The notes: generated by a model not told the origin, from the letters alone. A DNA stretch of 64,000 nucleotides from Actinomycetota bacterium (GCA_020161015.1 JAIUOT010000014.1:183968-247967), one strand, 5' to 3'. Shown: positions 1 to 9,913, counted from the stretch's first letter. Numbers and translations are program-made.

Positions 1-474
1 GCTGCGGTCGGCGACCCGTGGTGGCCGCTGGTGTGGTTCATCGGCACGTTCGGCCTGATCAAGTTCGACTGGATCTACTGGTGGGCCGGGCGGCTGTGGG
101 GACGCAACCTGATCGAGGTCTGGTCCGGCCGCTCCGAGCGGGCCCGCAGGATCAACGACCGCGCCGAGCGCTTCGCCCGGAAGTACGACGTGCTGGCGCT
201 GGCGGTCTCGATGGTGCCCTTCGTGCCCGGCCGCGCCGTCATCGTCGCCGTCCTCGGCGAGGCGGGCACGAGCCTGACCAAGTTCCTCTCGGTCTCGCTG
301 GTGTCCTCGGTCGTGGTCAACGGGGCGTGCCTCGCCGTCGGGTACTGGATCGGCGAGCCGGCCGTCGCCGTGATGGACGCCTACGGCAAGTACCTCACGT
401 GGGTGTCGGTGGCGATCCTGGTCGCGATCATCGCCCAGCAGTGGTGGAAGCAGCGGACGCGCGCCGCGGCCTGA
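1..474 (+). CDS. DedA/VTT-family membrane protein, 5' truncated by window
   Basis: The reading frame is open from base 1, so the N-terminus lies outside the window. The visible 157 residues carry the second half of a VTT (SNARE-associated, DedA) domain: a WYW-rich segment, an arginine-rich loop, then the motif VPFVPGRAVIVAVLGEAG, which matches the family's conserved G/R-P-G-R re-entrant helix, followed by two hydrophobic helices and a basic tail. DedA proteins are polytopic inner-membrane proteins linked to undecaprenyl-phosphate or lipid recycling and envelope homeostasis; the substrate of this one cannot be told. The family is about 200 residues long, so perhaps 40-60 residues are missing. 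Confidence 0.8.
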   Translation, partial: AAVGDPWWPLVWFIGTFGLIKFDWIYWWAGRLWGRNLIEVWSGRSERARRINDRAERFARKYDVLALAVSMVPFVPGRAVIVAVLGEAGTSLTKFLSVSLVSSVVVNGACLAVGYWIGEPAVAVMDAYGKYLTWVSVAILVAIIAQQWWKQRTRAAA

Positions 475-508
475 GCGGGCGTCGCGGTCGCGCGGACCGG
501 GCCTGCGA

Positions 509-580
509 GCCTCCGACCGGATTCGAACCGGTGACCGTCCGCTTACAAGGCGGGTGCTCTGCCAGCTGAGCTACGGAGGC
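509..580 (-). tRNA. tRNA-Thr (anticodon UGU)
   Basis: The reverse complement folds as a cloverleaf. The acceptor stem GCCTCCG pairs fully with CGGAGGC. The D arm is GCTC...GAGC, the anticodon loop CTTGTAA places TGT at 34-36, and the T arm is ACCGG-TTCGAAT-CCGGT. The first anticodon-stem pair is a C/A mismatch, the only irregularity. The CCA end is not encoded. It stands alone between the DedA-family gene and a convergent kinase gene. Confidence 0.95.
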
Positions 581-641
581 CAGGGCCGGGCCCGGCGCAC
601 CATTGTGCCAGCACGGCGGGTCGCCGTGGCGGGGACGGTGC

Positions 642-1169
642 TCAGGTGCCGGGCGGGCCGAGCACCACGTCGGCGAGCTCCCACGGCCGGTCGGCCCGCC
701 AGTGGTCGGCCTCCTGGGCCGCCCACTCGTCCCAGTGGGCGGCGAACACCGCGCCGTCGCGGGCGAGGGCGCGCTGCTTGCGGGTCTGCTCGTCCAGCTC
801 CAGCCACACCGCCAGGCCGGCCAGCGGGCGGCTGGACGGGGTGAGGGCGCCGCAGCCCTCGACGACAAGGGCCACCCGGGGGTCCAGCGCCCGCCACGGG
901 CCCGGTCGGTCGCCGGCCCAGTCCCAGGTGGTGAACCCCGTGCCGGTGATGAGGCCGGGGACGGCGGCCGCCGCAGAGGCCAGGCCGTGCCAGCCGGGGT
1001 ACAGCTCGTCCAGGCCGACGACCTGGACCGGGCCGGGCCACGTGGCGGCGAGGTCCTGGGCCAGGGTGGTCTTGCCGGAGCCCGCGCCGCCGTCGATCAG
1101 CACCACCGGGCGCCGGCCGGAGGCCACCAGGCCCGCGACAGCGTCGTCCAGGAACGGCCGGTCGGGCAC
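642..1169 (-). CDS. P-loop nucleoside/uridine kinase-like protein
   Basis: A 175-residue cytoplasmic protein with a Walker A loop GGAGSGKT at residues 27-34, a following LAQDLAATWPG helix and a VVGLDELYPGW strand-loop. That last feature corresponds to the DxxY(P) phosphate/substrate loop of uridine-kinase-like P-loop kinases. Late in the protein an Arg-rich lid (LDEQTRKQRALARDG) is visible. The substrate is unknown. The GTG start lies 1 nt after the manA stop codon, so the gene is probably translated as the second gene of a manA-kinase operon. Annotation as a nucleoside kinase is inferred from motifs only. Confidence 0.75.
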   Translation of the reverse strand: MPDRPFLDDAVAGLVASGRRPVVLIDGGAGSGKTTLAQDLAATWPGPVQVVGLDELYPGWHGLASAAAAVPGLITGTGFTTWDWAGDRPGPWRALDPRVALVVEGCGALTPSSRPLAGLAVWLELDEQTRKQRALARDGAVFAAHWDEWAAQEADHWRADRPWELADVVLGPPGT

Positions 1170-1170
1170 C

Positions 1171-2352
1171 TCAGCGCACGCCGGAGGCGGCGAGGAAGGC
1201 GACCGCGTCCCCGCTCAGCGTGGCCTGCTCGTCCGCGGCGAGGAAGCACGACCCGCCCCGGCCGAGGGGCAGCGTCTCGTCGCGCCCGGCGAGTTCAGCG
1301 GTGCCGGAGACCACGAGGAGGATCCGGGCGGAGCCGACGCCGGGAACCGTGACGGTCGCGGTGCCGGGGGCGATCCGCCACACGTCGAACTCCGGGCACG
1401 GGGCCGGGTAGCGGTCGACGCCGGGGGCCACCGGCTCGGGCCGGGTGACCACGGGGTCGGACGGGGAGAACTCCACCACCTTGACCAGCTCCGTCACGTC
1501 CACGTGCTTGGTGGTCAGGCCGCCGCGCACGACGTTGTCGGAGTTGGCCATCACCTCGATGCCGGTGCCGCGCAGGTGGGCGTGCATGTGGCCGGCCGGG
1601 ACGAACAGCGCCTCGCCCGGCTGGAGGGTCACCCGGTTCATCAGCAGGGCGGCGAGGATGCCGGGGTCGGTCGGGAACACCTCGTCCAGCTCGAGGACGG
1701 TCCTTGCGAACTCGCCGAGCTCCCCCTCGTCGTCCTTGTGCGCCATGGCCGCGGCGCACACCAGCTCGGACAGCTGGGCGCGCTCGCCGTCCAGGCTCAG
1801 CACGTCGAGGAACACCTCGGCCAGCGCCGCCGGCCCCTTGCGCTCGGTCAGGGGGCCGATCACGGACGCGAGTTCTCCGGCCACCCCCAGCCCGGCGAAC
1901 AGGGACGCGGTGCGACGGGGGTCGCGGAAGCCGGAGAGGGTGTGGAACTCCTCCAGGGCGATCAGGATCTCCGGCTTGGGCCAGTCGTCCTTGTAGGTGC
2001 GCTCGGGGGCGTCGGGGGCGATGCCGGCCTCGTTCTCGCGGGCGTAGCCCTCCTGTGCCTGCTCCCGGGACGGGTGCACCTGGAGGGAGAGGGCGTGCCG
2101 GGCCGAGAGCACCTTCAACAGGTACGGCAGCTGGTCGCCGAAACTGGTACGGCTGCGGTCCCCGATGAGGGTGGGCCGCTCGCGCAGCAGCGCGTCGAGG
2201 GTGGTCCCGTCGAGCCGGGACGGCGCCACGTGGTGCGCTCCCAGCCAGTACTCGGCGAACGGGCGGCCGTCGGCCGGGACCCCCAGAAGGTTCGGGATCG
2301 CGTCGGTGGTTCCCCACGCGTAATGCTGGACAGTGCCGTGCAGCGACTGCAT
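1171..2352 (-). CDS. manA: Mannose-6-phosphate isomerase, class I
   Basis: A 393-residue type I phosphomannose isomerase interconverting mannose-6-phosphate and fructose-6-phosphate. The N-terminus has the family's YAWGTTDAIPNLLG and PFAEYWLGAHHVAPS motifs. The zinc site is supplied by LSLQVHPS (Gln/His), by a KPEILIAL Glu segment, and by a later His in FVPAGHMHAHLRGTGIEVMANSDN, the cupin strand typical of PMI. The length is normal. It starts at an ATG at 2352, and the short gap to the divergent DUF3263 gene (2474) must hold both promoters. It supplies fructose-6-P/mannose-6-P for glycolysis or mannosylation. Confidence 0.93.
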   Translation of the reverse strand: MQSLHGTVQHYAWGTTDAIPNLLGVPADGRPFAEYWLGAHHVAPSRLDGTTLDALLRERPTLIGDRSRTSFGDQLPYLLKVLSARHALSLQVHPSREQAQEGYARENEAGIAPDAPERTYKDDWPKPEILIALEEFHTLSGFRDPRRTASLFAGLGVAGELASVIGPLTERKGPAALAEVFLDVLSLDGERAQLSELVCAAAMAHKDDEGELGEFARTVLELDEVFPTDPGILAALLMNRVTLQPGEALFVPAGHMHAHLRGTGIEVMANSDNVVRGGLTTKHVDVTELVKVVEFSPSDPVVTRPEPVAPGVDRYPAPCPEFDVWRIAPGTATVTVPGVGSARILLVVSGTAELAGRDETLPLGRGGSCFLAADEQATLSGDAVAFLAASGVR

Positions 2353-2473
2353 CGAGCATCCTCACTATTGGACTGCAACTGGTGCCCGCGGGCCGCGATC
2401 CAGTCTATGCGCCCCTGCCGCGGACCCGGACGAACGAATGACACCGGTGTGGTTCGCGCGCTAACCTTGGGCC

Positions 2474-2758
2474 ATGCCCAACCCCATGGTCATCGCCGGA
2501 TCCACCGTGTCGGAGCAGCAGGCAGCCCTGCTGGACTTCGAGAAGCAGTGGTGGGCGCTGCCGGGGTCCAAGGAGTCGGAGATCCGCGAGCGGTTCGACA
2601 TCTCGCCCACCCGGTACTACCAGCTGCTCAATGCGCTGATCGACACCGAGGAGGCCCTGGCCCACGACCCGCTGCTGGTCAAGCGCCTGCGCCGGCTCCG
2701 CGCCACCCGCCAGAAGGAGCGCACCGCGCGCCGCCTCGGCGTGAACCTGAAGGTCTAG
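2474..2758 (+). CDS. DUF3263 domain protein
   Basis: A 94-residue actinobacterial protein of the DUF3263 family. The signature runs LLDFEKQWWALPGSKE, then IRERFDISPTRYYQLLNALID, which looks like a helix-turn-helix in which a tyrosine pair contacts the recognition helix, then LLVKRLRRLRATRQ. The family is small, soluble and probably DNA-binding, with no experimentally settled function known to me. The ATG follows a CTAACC-like promoter segment in the manA/DUF3263 divergent gap. It converges on the HExxH gene, from which it is separated by only 4 nt. Confidence 0.85.
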   Translation: MPNPMVIAGSTVSEQQAALLDFEKQWWALPGSKESEIRERFDISPTRYYQLLNALIDTEEALAHDPLLVKRLRRLRATRQKERTARRLGVNLKV

Positions 2759-2762
2759 CGCC

Positions 2763-3245
2763 TCACCGCGTCAGGCGCAGCGCGCGTCCGATCCGCTTCA
2801 GCCCGGTGTTGTCCGCCGCGTGCTCGAGGTAGCCGCCCCTGGCCAGCCCCGCGTTGCGCTCGAACCAGTTGCGCGACCACGCGTCCCCGGTGCGCAGCCA
2901 CGACCAGCCGGACGCCACCGCATAGCAGGGAAGGAACGGCAGCCCGAGGAACCACGCGTACTGCGAACTGTGCCGCGCCTCGTGGTCGAAGGTGCCCGGG
3001 TGCACGAGCTCCACGCCGGCGAGCAGCCCGCGCGGCACCAGGATCACATTGCCCACCGTGAAGGCGCCGGCCCGCGGCAACGGCAGCCGGTAGTTCTCCC
3101 CGACTACGGTCGCCTGGTTCCCCCAGCGCAGCCGCGCGCGTCCGGCGAGGGCGACCAGCAGGCCCAGCACGGTGGACAGGTTGAGCAGGTTCCAGCCCGC
3201 CCGCACCCAGTGCAGGGGCGTGGTGGCGGGGACGGTGGCCGGCAT
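2763..3245 (-). CDS. Putative membrane-associated protein with HEARH (HExxH) motif
   Basis: A 160-residue protein. The start chosen is the internal ATG at 3245, giving MPATVPATT, because upstream codons are arginine-rich, low-complexity sequence typical of non-coding frames. After an N-terminal hydrophobic segment (LLNLSTVLGLLVALAG) it carries VHPGTFDHEARHSSQY, in which HEARH fits the zinc-metallopeptidase HExxH pattern. Then come FLGLPFLPCYAVASGWSW (a possible second membrane segment) and NWFERNAGLARGGY. Similar actinobacterial proteins keep a His-Glu-x-x-His ahead of a QY pair. Peptidase activity is a possibility only; no third zinc ligand can be assigned with confidence. Confidence 0.7.
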   Translation of the reverse strand: MPATVPATTPLHWVRAGWNLLNLSTVLGLLVALAGRARLRWGNQATVVGENYRLPLPRAGAFTVGNVILVPRGLLAGVELVHPGTFDHEARHSSQYAWFLGLPFLPCYAVASGWSWLRTGDAWSRNWFERNAGLARGGYLEHAADNTGLKRIGRALRLTR

Positions 3246-3399
3246 GGCCCCATTGTCGCCGCAGCGCGCGGTGGCGCGCCGGTGCGAGCAGTACCACGCC
3301 CGTGGAGGTATCACGGGGGCCGTAGGCCGAGAACCGTCCGGCGACGCCGTCCCCCTGCGGCGGCCCAAGCCCTAGGCTGGGCGCCCGAGGGAGGGTGCG

Positions 3400-4101
3400 A
3401 TGGACGCGGAGCGGCTCGGCCACGTGCTCGTCGTCGACGACGAACCTGTCCTGGCGGGCGTGGTGGCGTCCTACCTCGACCGGGCGGGCTTCGACGCGAC
3501 CATCACCGGTGACGGGCTGGAGGCGGTCGACCTGGCCCGGCGGATCGACCCGACGGTGGTGATCCTCGACCTCGGGCTGCCGGGCCTGGACGGTGTGGAG
3601 GTGTGCCGGCGGATCCGTACCTTCAGCGACTGCTACATCATCATGCTCACCGCCCGCACCGACGAGGTCGACGTGCTGATCGGACTGTCGGTCGGCGCAG
3701 ACGACTACGTCACCAAACCGTTCAGTGCCCGCGAGCTCGTCGCCCGCGTGCAGGCCATGCTGCGCCGTCCGCGCGCCCGTGGGGCAGAGGCCGACCCGGC
3801 CCGGCGCTTCGGGGAACTGACCGTCGACGTCGCCGCGCGCGAGGCGAGCCTCGCCGGTCGGCTGGTCGACCTCACGCCCACCGAGTTCGACCTGCTGGCC
3901 GTGCTCACCGAGCGGCCGCGGCTGGCGTTCAGCCGGCGTCGCCTGATCGAGACGATCTGGGGTGGTGACGCGGAGGCCGGCGACCAGCACCTGGTGGACG
4001 TCCACGTGGCCAACCTGCGACGCAAGCTGGGCGACGACCCCTCACGGCAGCGCTACATCGTGACCGTCCGGGGGGTCGGCTACCGGATGGGCGCGGGGTG
4101 A
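3400..4101 (+). CDS. OmpR/PhoB-family response regulator
   Basis: A 233-residue two-component regulator. The receiver domain (about 8-120) has the acidic pair D13/D14, the phospho-acceptor Asp57 in VVILDLGLPG, and the conserved Lys106 in DDYVTKPF. A winged-helix Trans_reg_C domain follows (about 135-230), with LTPTEFDLLAVL and DVHVANLRRKLGDD leading to IVTVRGVGYRM at the C-terminus, the canonical PhoB-type DNA-binding layout. The partner histidine kinase starts 13 nt downstream on the same strand. Target genes are not evident in the window. Confidence 0.95.
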   Translation: MDAERLGHVLVVDDEPVLAGVVASYLDRAGFDATITGDGLEAVDLARRIDPTVVILDLGLPGLDGVEVCRRIRTFSDCYIIMLTARTDEVDVLIGLSVGADDYVTKPFSARELVARVQAMLRRPRARGAEADPARRFGELTVDVAAREASLAGRLVDLTPTEFDLLAVLTERPRLAFSRRRLIETIWGGDAEAGDQHLVDVHVANLRRKLGDDPSRQRYIVTVRGVGYRMGAG

Positions 4102-4114
4102 GCGGGGCGACGCG

Positions 4115-5233
4115 GTGCCGGCGCTGAGGCCCGGCGAGCGTTTCAGCCGCACGTTCTACGGACGGCTGCTGCTCGGCGAGCTCGCGGTGCTCGTGGCGCT
4201 GCTGGCCACCGTCGCCGTCGTGATGGCGGGCATCGGCCCCGGCCTCTTCGACTACTACCTGGTTCAGAACGGGCCGCTGGAGACCCCCGACCAGCTCTCC
4301 TACGCCGAGAACGCCTTCCGCTCCGCGATGTGGATCTCGCTCGCCGTCGCGCTGCTGGTGGCCGCGGCCGTCGCGGTGACGGTCGCGCTGGCGATGGTGC
4401 GGCCGCTGCGCCGCCAGCTGCGTGAACTGGCGGTCGCGGCCCGCCGGGTGGCCGACGGCGACTTCGGGCTGCGGGCCGACCCGGGGCCCGGCGCCGGCGA
4501 GGAGATCGCGCTGCTGGCGTCGGCGTTCAACACGATGGCGTCGCGGCTGGGGGAGGCGGAGGACGCGCGCCGGCGGCTGCTGGCCGACCTCGCCCACGAG
4601 TTGCGCACGCCGATCGCCTCGCTGGCGGTGACGGTGGAAGCCGTCGCGGACGGCGTCCTGGACGCCGACCCGACGACGCTCGCCACGCTCGCCGACCAGG
4701 CGGGCCGGCTCACCCGGCTGGCCGCCGACCTGCGGGACATCTCCGACGCCGAAGGCGGGCTGGCCGTCCACCCAGGACCGTGCGAGGTGGGGGTGCTGCT
4801 GGAGCGCGCGCGGCTCGCCGCGGCGGAGGACTTCTCCCGGAAGGGCGTCGGGCTGGAGGTCGACGGTGACCCGGCCGGGACGGTGCACGCCGACGCCCAG
4901 CGCATCGGGCAGGTGCTGGCGAACCTGCTCTCGAACGCCCTGCGGCACACCCCGCGGGGCGGGCGGGTCGCCCTCGCCGCGACCGTGGACGCCGCCGGGG
5001 CGGTGATCACCGTCAGCGACACCGGCGACGGGATCGCGCCCGAGCACCTCGAGCGCGTCTTCGAGCGGTTCTACCGGACGGACACCGCCCGCGCGCGCGA
5101 CGCGGGCGGCACCGGCATCGGGCTGGCGGTGAGCCTCGCCATCGCGCAGGCCCACGGCGGGACGCTGGCCGCGTCCAGCCCCGGCCCGGGGAAGGGCTCG
5201 GTCTTCACCCTGACGCTTCCGGGTCGTGCGTGA
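4115..5233 (+). CDS. Sensor histidine kinase (HAMP-HisKA-HATPase)
   Basis: A 372-residue membrane kinase paired with the preceding response regulator; it uses a GTG start 13 nt after that gene. Transmembrane helices lie at about 20-43 and 72-94 and enclose a short extracytoplasmic loop of about 28 residues, so it is unlikely to have a large ligand domain. A HAMP linker (about 95-147) leads into the dimerisation helix with phospho-acceptor His161 in DLAHELRTPIASL. The ATPase domain shows N-box NLLSNALRHTPRG, G1 DTGDGIAPEHL, F-box FERFYR and G2 GGTGIGLAVS. The signal sensed cannot be inferred. Confidence 0.95.
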   Translation: MPALRPGERFSRTFYGRLLLGELAVLVALLATVAVVMAGIGPGLFDYYLVQNGPLETPDQLSYAENAFRSAMWISLAVALLVAAAVAVTVALAMVRPLRRQLRELAVAARRVADGDFGLRADPGPGAGEEIALLASAFNTMASRLGEAEDARRRLLADLAHELRTPIASLAVTVEAVADGVLDADPTTLATLADQAGRLTRLAADLRDISDAEGGLAVHPGPCEVGVLLERARLAAAEDFSRKGVGLEVDGDPAGTVHADAQRIGQVLANLLSNALRHTPRGGRVALAATVDAAGAVITVSDTGDGIAPEHLERVFERFYRTDTARARDAGGTGIGLAVSLAIAQAHGGTLAASSPGPGKGSVFTLTLPGRA

Positions 5234-5305
5234 CCACGCCGGCCCTTGAGGAAACCTTCGCAATTGCCAGACCGTCCCCAGACCTCGGGCTGGTTGGCTC
5301 GTCCG

Positions 5306-5326
5306 GTGGCCAGCCCCACTGGCCAC
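5306..5326. terminator. Perfect 8-bp hairpin downstream of the sensor kinase
   Basis: GTGGCCAG, a 5-nt loop CCCCA, then CTGGCCAC. It lies about 75 nt after the kinase stop codon with no U-tract. It may be a weak or factor-assisted terminator for the two-component operon, or a structure in the long groEL upstream region. Confidence 0.35.
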
Positions 5327-5456
5327 AGCCGATCGGTCTCCAGCCGGGCTCCGGGATGAGTGGCTAGCCTGCAGCCACCGGACGTCCGGCCTGTCGAGGC
5401 GATCGCCGGGAACCAGGCATCGCACGGGTCCGCCATCCGGCGGTGATGCTGACCGG

Positions 5457-5494
5457 CACCTCCGGCCCCGCCTGGCGGGTACGGGCCGGAGGTG
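5457..5494. other. 12-bp perfect stem in the groEL upstream region
   Basis: CACCTCCGGCCC at 5457-5468 and its exact reverse complement at 5483-5494 enclose a 14-nt loop. The stem lies 35 bp upstream of the first CIRCE site in the 477-bp gap between the sensor kinase and groEL. It could terminate read-through from the left, or be a protein-binding palindrome. There is no poly-U run. The rest of this gap shows no gene. Confidence 0.4.
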
Positions 5495-5529
5495 GCACCC
5501 CGTCCGCCGTGATTCGGGGCGCCGGAACG

Positions 5530-5556
5530 TTTGCACTCGCAGGGCGTGAGTGCTAA
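5530..5556 (+). promoter_or_regulatory. CIRCE operator 1 (HrcA site) upstream of groEL
   Basis: TTTGCACTC, 9 nt, GAGTGCTAA matches the HrcA CIRCE consensus TTAGCACTC-N9-GAGTGCTAA in 17 of 18 arm positions. HrcA represses chaperonin genes through this element in many Gram-positive bacteria. It lies about 155 nt upstream of the groEL ATG. Confidence 0.9.
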
Positions 5557-5564
5557 ACATGGAC

Positions 5565-5591
5565 TTAGCACTCTCCGGCAGAGAGCGCCAT
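5565..5591 (+). promoter_or_regulatory. CIRCE operator 2, degenerate right arm
   Basis: A perfect left arm TTAGCACTC, 9 nt, then GAGCGCCAT, which matches 6 of 9 consensus positions. It begins 8 nt after operator 1. The right arm of site 1 and left arm of site 2 also form a perfect 9-bp inverted repeat (5548-5573), so HrcA could bind either pairing. Confidence 0.65.
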
Positions 5592-5617
5592 CAGTCTGAC
5601 TCGATGAGATCTCCTGA

Positions 5618-7333
<1,716 letters not shown>

Positions 7334-7355
7334 TCCTGCCGGCTCCGGCTCCGGA

Positions 7356-7380
7356 GGGCGGTCCCCGTTGGGGGCCGCCC
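7356..7380 (+). terminator. Rho-independent-type terminator of groEL
   Basis: GGGCGG-T-CCCC, loop GTT, GGGGG-CCGCCC, followed by TT. The stem begins 22 nt after the groEL stop codon and has 10 G-C pairs. The short T-tract is usual for a high-GC actinobacterium. Confidence 0.8.
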
Positions 7381-7427
7381 TTCCGCGTTTCCCGGCCATC
7401 CGTCCGCGTTGTGCGCCCCTTCCGCCT

Positions 7428-7516
7428 CGAGGGCCAGCCTTCCGCGTTGAGGGCCAGCGTTGATGCCGAGGGCCAGCGCCGGGGGGCGAGCCCTCGGCGC
7501 CAAGGCTGGCCCTCGA
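7428..7516 (+). repeat. GAGGGCCAGC palindromic intergenic repeat, copy 1
   Basis: Three direct units (cGAGGGCCAGCcTTCCGCG, tGAGGGCCAGCgTTG, ccGAGGGCCAGCgcc) run into GCGAGCCCTCGGCGCC and AAGGCTGGCCCTCGACG. The last two are inverted copies of the units, so the whole can fold as nested stems. It fills most of the 315-bp gap between groEL and the MFS gene. Four related copies lie at 17669, 51159, 51346 and 53701. Confidence 0.85.
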
Positions 7517-7648
7517 CGTGAGGGGCGTGGGGACGACGGGCGCGCGTCCGGGTGACGAGGGGGCGCCGGCACCGCCTGGGTGGCGAGGCGCACGCGCGTA
7601 CCTCGCCGGACGGGGAATAGTCCTGGTGGCGGAAGGCTTGAAGCGTGA

Positions 7649-9097
7649 GTGAGTGACAGGTCGACGACGGTGGGATTCCGGTCCGAGCGGGGGGCGGTGC
7701 TGCTGGCGCTGATGCTCACCACCGGGCTGATCGCCATCGACGCCACGATCCTGGCCACGGCGGTGCCGTCGGTGGTGAAGGAGCTCGGCGAGTTCGACCA
7801 GTTCCCGTGGCTGTTCTCGGTGTACCTGCTGGCCCAGGCGGTCTCCGTCCCTCTGTACTCCAAGCTCGCCGACACCATCGGACGCAAGCCCGTCATCCTC
7901 GCCGGTGTCGCGCTGTTCCTGCTCGGGTCCGTCCTCGCCACCGCGGCCTGGAACATGAGCTCGCTGATCGTCTTCCGGGTGGTGCAGGGCCTGGGCGCCG
8001 GCGCGGTCGCGCCGATGTCGATGACCATCGTCGGCGACCTCTACAGCGTCGCGGAGCGCGCCCTCGTCCAGGGCTACATCGCGAGCGTCTGGGCGGTGTC
8101 GTCGGTCGTCGGGCCCGCGCTCGGCGGGTTGTTCTCGCAGTTCACCTCGTGGCGCTGGATCTTCGCGGTGAACATCCCGCTGTGCCTGATCGCCGGCTGG
8201 GCGCTGGCCCGCTCCTACCACGAGTCGGTCGAGCGCCGGCCGCACCGCATCGACTACGCCGGCGCGCTCCTGCTCACACTCGGGCTCACGGCCCTCATCC
8301 TCGCCCTGCTGGAGGGCGGGAACGCGTGGTCGTGGCTGTCGGTGCCGAGCCTGCTGAGCTTCGGCGTGGGGATCGCGGCCCTCGCCGCGTTCCCGTTCGT
8401 GGAGCGGCGTGCGGCCGAGCCCGTGCTCGACCTGTCGCTGCTGTCCCGTCCGCTCATCCGGACGACCACGCTGGTCTCCCTCGGCGTCGGGGCGCTGATG
8501 ATCGGCATCACCAGCTTCGTCCCGACCTACCTGGAGAACGCGCTCGGCGTGGTGCCGCTCGTCTCCGGCGCCGCCGTCGCCGCACTCACCCTCGGGTGGC
8601 CGCTCGCCGCATCGACGGCCGGACGGCTCTACCTGCGCCACGGCTACCGCCGCACCGTGATGATCGGGACGGGCATCACGGTGGCGGGGACCGCCGCGCT
8701 GGCGGCGACCGGGTCGTGGCCGAACGCGTGGGTCGTCGGGGCGGTCTCGTTCGTGGTCGGCTTCGGCCTCGGCTGGACGGCGGCCCCGTCGCTGATCGCG
8801 GCGCAGGCGTCGGTGGACTGGAACGAGCGGGGGGTCGTGACCGGCCTGAACGTGTTCGCCCGGTCCGCGGGCAGCGCGGTGGGCGTCGCGGTCTTCGGCG
8901 CCATCGCCAACAACGTCATCGCCGCCGGACGGGGGGAGACCGACTACGCCACCATCGTGGCCGCGTCCACCTGGGTGTTCGTGGCGATCGCCGTGGCCGC
9001 CGTCCTCACCTGGCTGGCGGGAACGCGCATGCCCCCCGGTGGGGTGGACGCCGCCGCCTACGGCGTCCCGGGCGCCGAGCCGGCGTCGCCCGCGTAG
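7649..9097 (+). CDS. MFS transporter, DHA2-type drug/proton antiporter
   Basis: A 482-residue polytopic exporter with about 14 predicted helices. The N-terminus reads LMLTTGLIAIDATILATAVP, the DHA2/EmrB motif. Motif A SKLADTIGRKPVI follows TM2, motif C-like segments such as SVVGPALGGLFSQFTSWRW follow TM5, and FAVNIPLCLIAGW is also typical of the family. A GTG start at 7649 follows a GGCGGAAGG ribosome site. Substrate specificity cannot be deduced. It stands alone, 61 nt from cutC on the same strand, so read-through is possible. Confidence 0.92.
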   Translation: MSDRSTTVGFRSERGAVLLALMLTTGLIAIDATILATAVPSVVKELGEFDQFPWLFSVYLLAQAVSVPLYSKLADTIGRKPVILAGVALFLLGSVLATAAWNMSSLIVFRVVQGLGAGAVAPMSMTIVGDLYSVAERALVQGYIASVWAVSSVVGPALGGLFSQFTSWRWIFAVNIPLCLIAGWALARSYHESVERRPHRIDYAGALLLTLGLTALILALLEGGNAWSWLSVPSLLSFGVGIAALAAFPFVERRAAEPVLDLSLLSRPLIRTTTLVSLGVGALMIGITSFVPTYLENALGVVPLVSGAAVAALTLGWPLAASTAGRLYLRHGYRRTVMIGTGITVAGTAALAATGSWPNAWVVGAVSFVVGFGLGWTAAPSLIAAQASVDWNERGVVTGLNVFARSAGSAVGVAVFGAIANNVIAAGRGETDYATIVAASTWVFVAIAVAAVLTWLAGTRMPPGGVDAAAYGVPGAEPASPA

Positions 9098-9157
9098 GAG
9101 CAGCGCTCCGCCGCGTGTCGGCGGGGGCCGGGGAGGGCGACGGCCCATCATTGAGCC

Positions 9158-9871
9158 ATGAGCGGCCTGCTCGAGGTGATCGCCCTGCACCCGGCCGACG
9201 CCGAGAGTGCGGAGGCCGGTGGTGCCGACCGTGTCGAGGTCTGCGGGACGCTTGAGGACGGCGGCATGTCGCCCACGCCCCAGCTGGTGGCGCAGGTGCG
9301 GCGCGCGACGACGATCCAGGTCCGGGTGATGGTGCGTCTCCGCGAGGGGTTCGGCACCGACGGCGGCGAGGCGGTCCGGTTGCGCGGGCTGATGGCCAGC
9401 TACGCCGACGCCGGCGCGGACGGCATGGTGCTCGGCTTCCTGAACGGCCTCGGCGAGGTGGACGCGCGCCTGGTCGAGGAGCTCATCGACGACGGCACCT
9501 GGCCGTGGACCTTCCACCGCGCGGTCGACGCCTGCCTCGACACCGACAAGGCCTGGGACACGCTGCGGACGCTGCCGCGGCTCGACCAGGTGCTGACGGC
9601 GGGCTCGGCGAGGGATGTCGAGCACGGTCTCGGCGACCTGATCGCGCGAGCGAAGGGCGACCCCTGGTCGGCGTCGGTGATGATGGCCGGCGGCGGCCTG
9701 CACCCCGACCACGTGCCGTGGCTGGCCCGCGCCGGCGTCCGCGCCTTCCACATCGGCAGTCCGGCCCGGCCCGGTGGCTCCTACAAGGCCTACGTGGACG
9801 CGGATCTCGTGCGGTCGTGGCGGACACTGATCGACGACGAGGTGCGCCACCGGCCTGCGGCCACCGCCTGA
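9158..9871 (+). CDS. cutC: CutC-family protein
   Basis: A 237-residue TIM-barrel protein of the CutC family, with LLEVIALHPADAESAEAGGADRVEVC at the N-terminus in the usual position, QVRVMVRLREG, GADGMVLGFLNGLGEVD, the conserved TFHRAVDACLD and LTAGSARDVEHGL, then FHIGSPARPGGSY at the end. CutC was first linked to copper homeostasis, but its enzymatic activity is unsettled in bacteria. The length is normal. It converges with the CDF exporter gene 42 nt away; a small CGGTCC/GGACCG stem in that gap may stop both transcripts. Confidence 0.92.
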   Translation: MSGLLEVIALHPADAESAEAGGADRVEVCGTLEDGGMSPTPQLVAQVRRATTIQVRVMVRLREGFGTDGGEAVRLRGLMASYADAGADGMVLGFLNGLGEVDARLVEELIDDGTWPWTFHRAVDACLDTDKAWDTLRTLPRLDQVLTAGSARDVEHGLGDLIARAKGDPWSASVMMAGGGLHPDHVPWLARAGVRAFHIGSPARPGGSYKAYVDADLVRSWRTLIDDEVRHRPAATA

Positions 9872-9913
9872 GAAGCACTGGCGTTCCCGGTCCGGCAGGG
9901 GACCGCGCGGGCG

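Noticed and set aside
646..2832. 728-codon plus-strand open frame opposite the kinase and manA
   Set aside because: Shadow of manA and the kinase gene; composition typical of the complementary frame in high-GC DNA.
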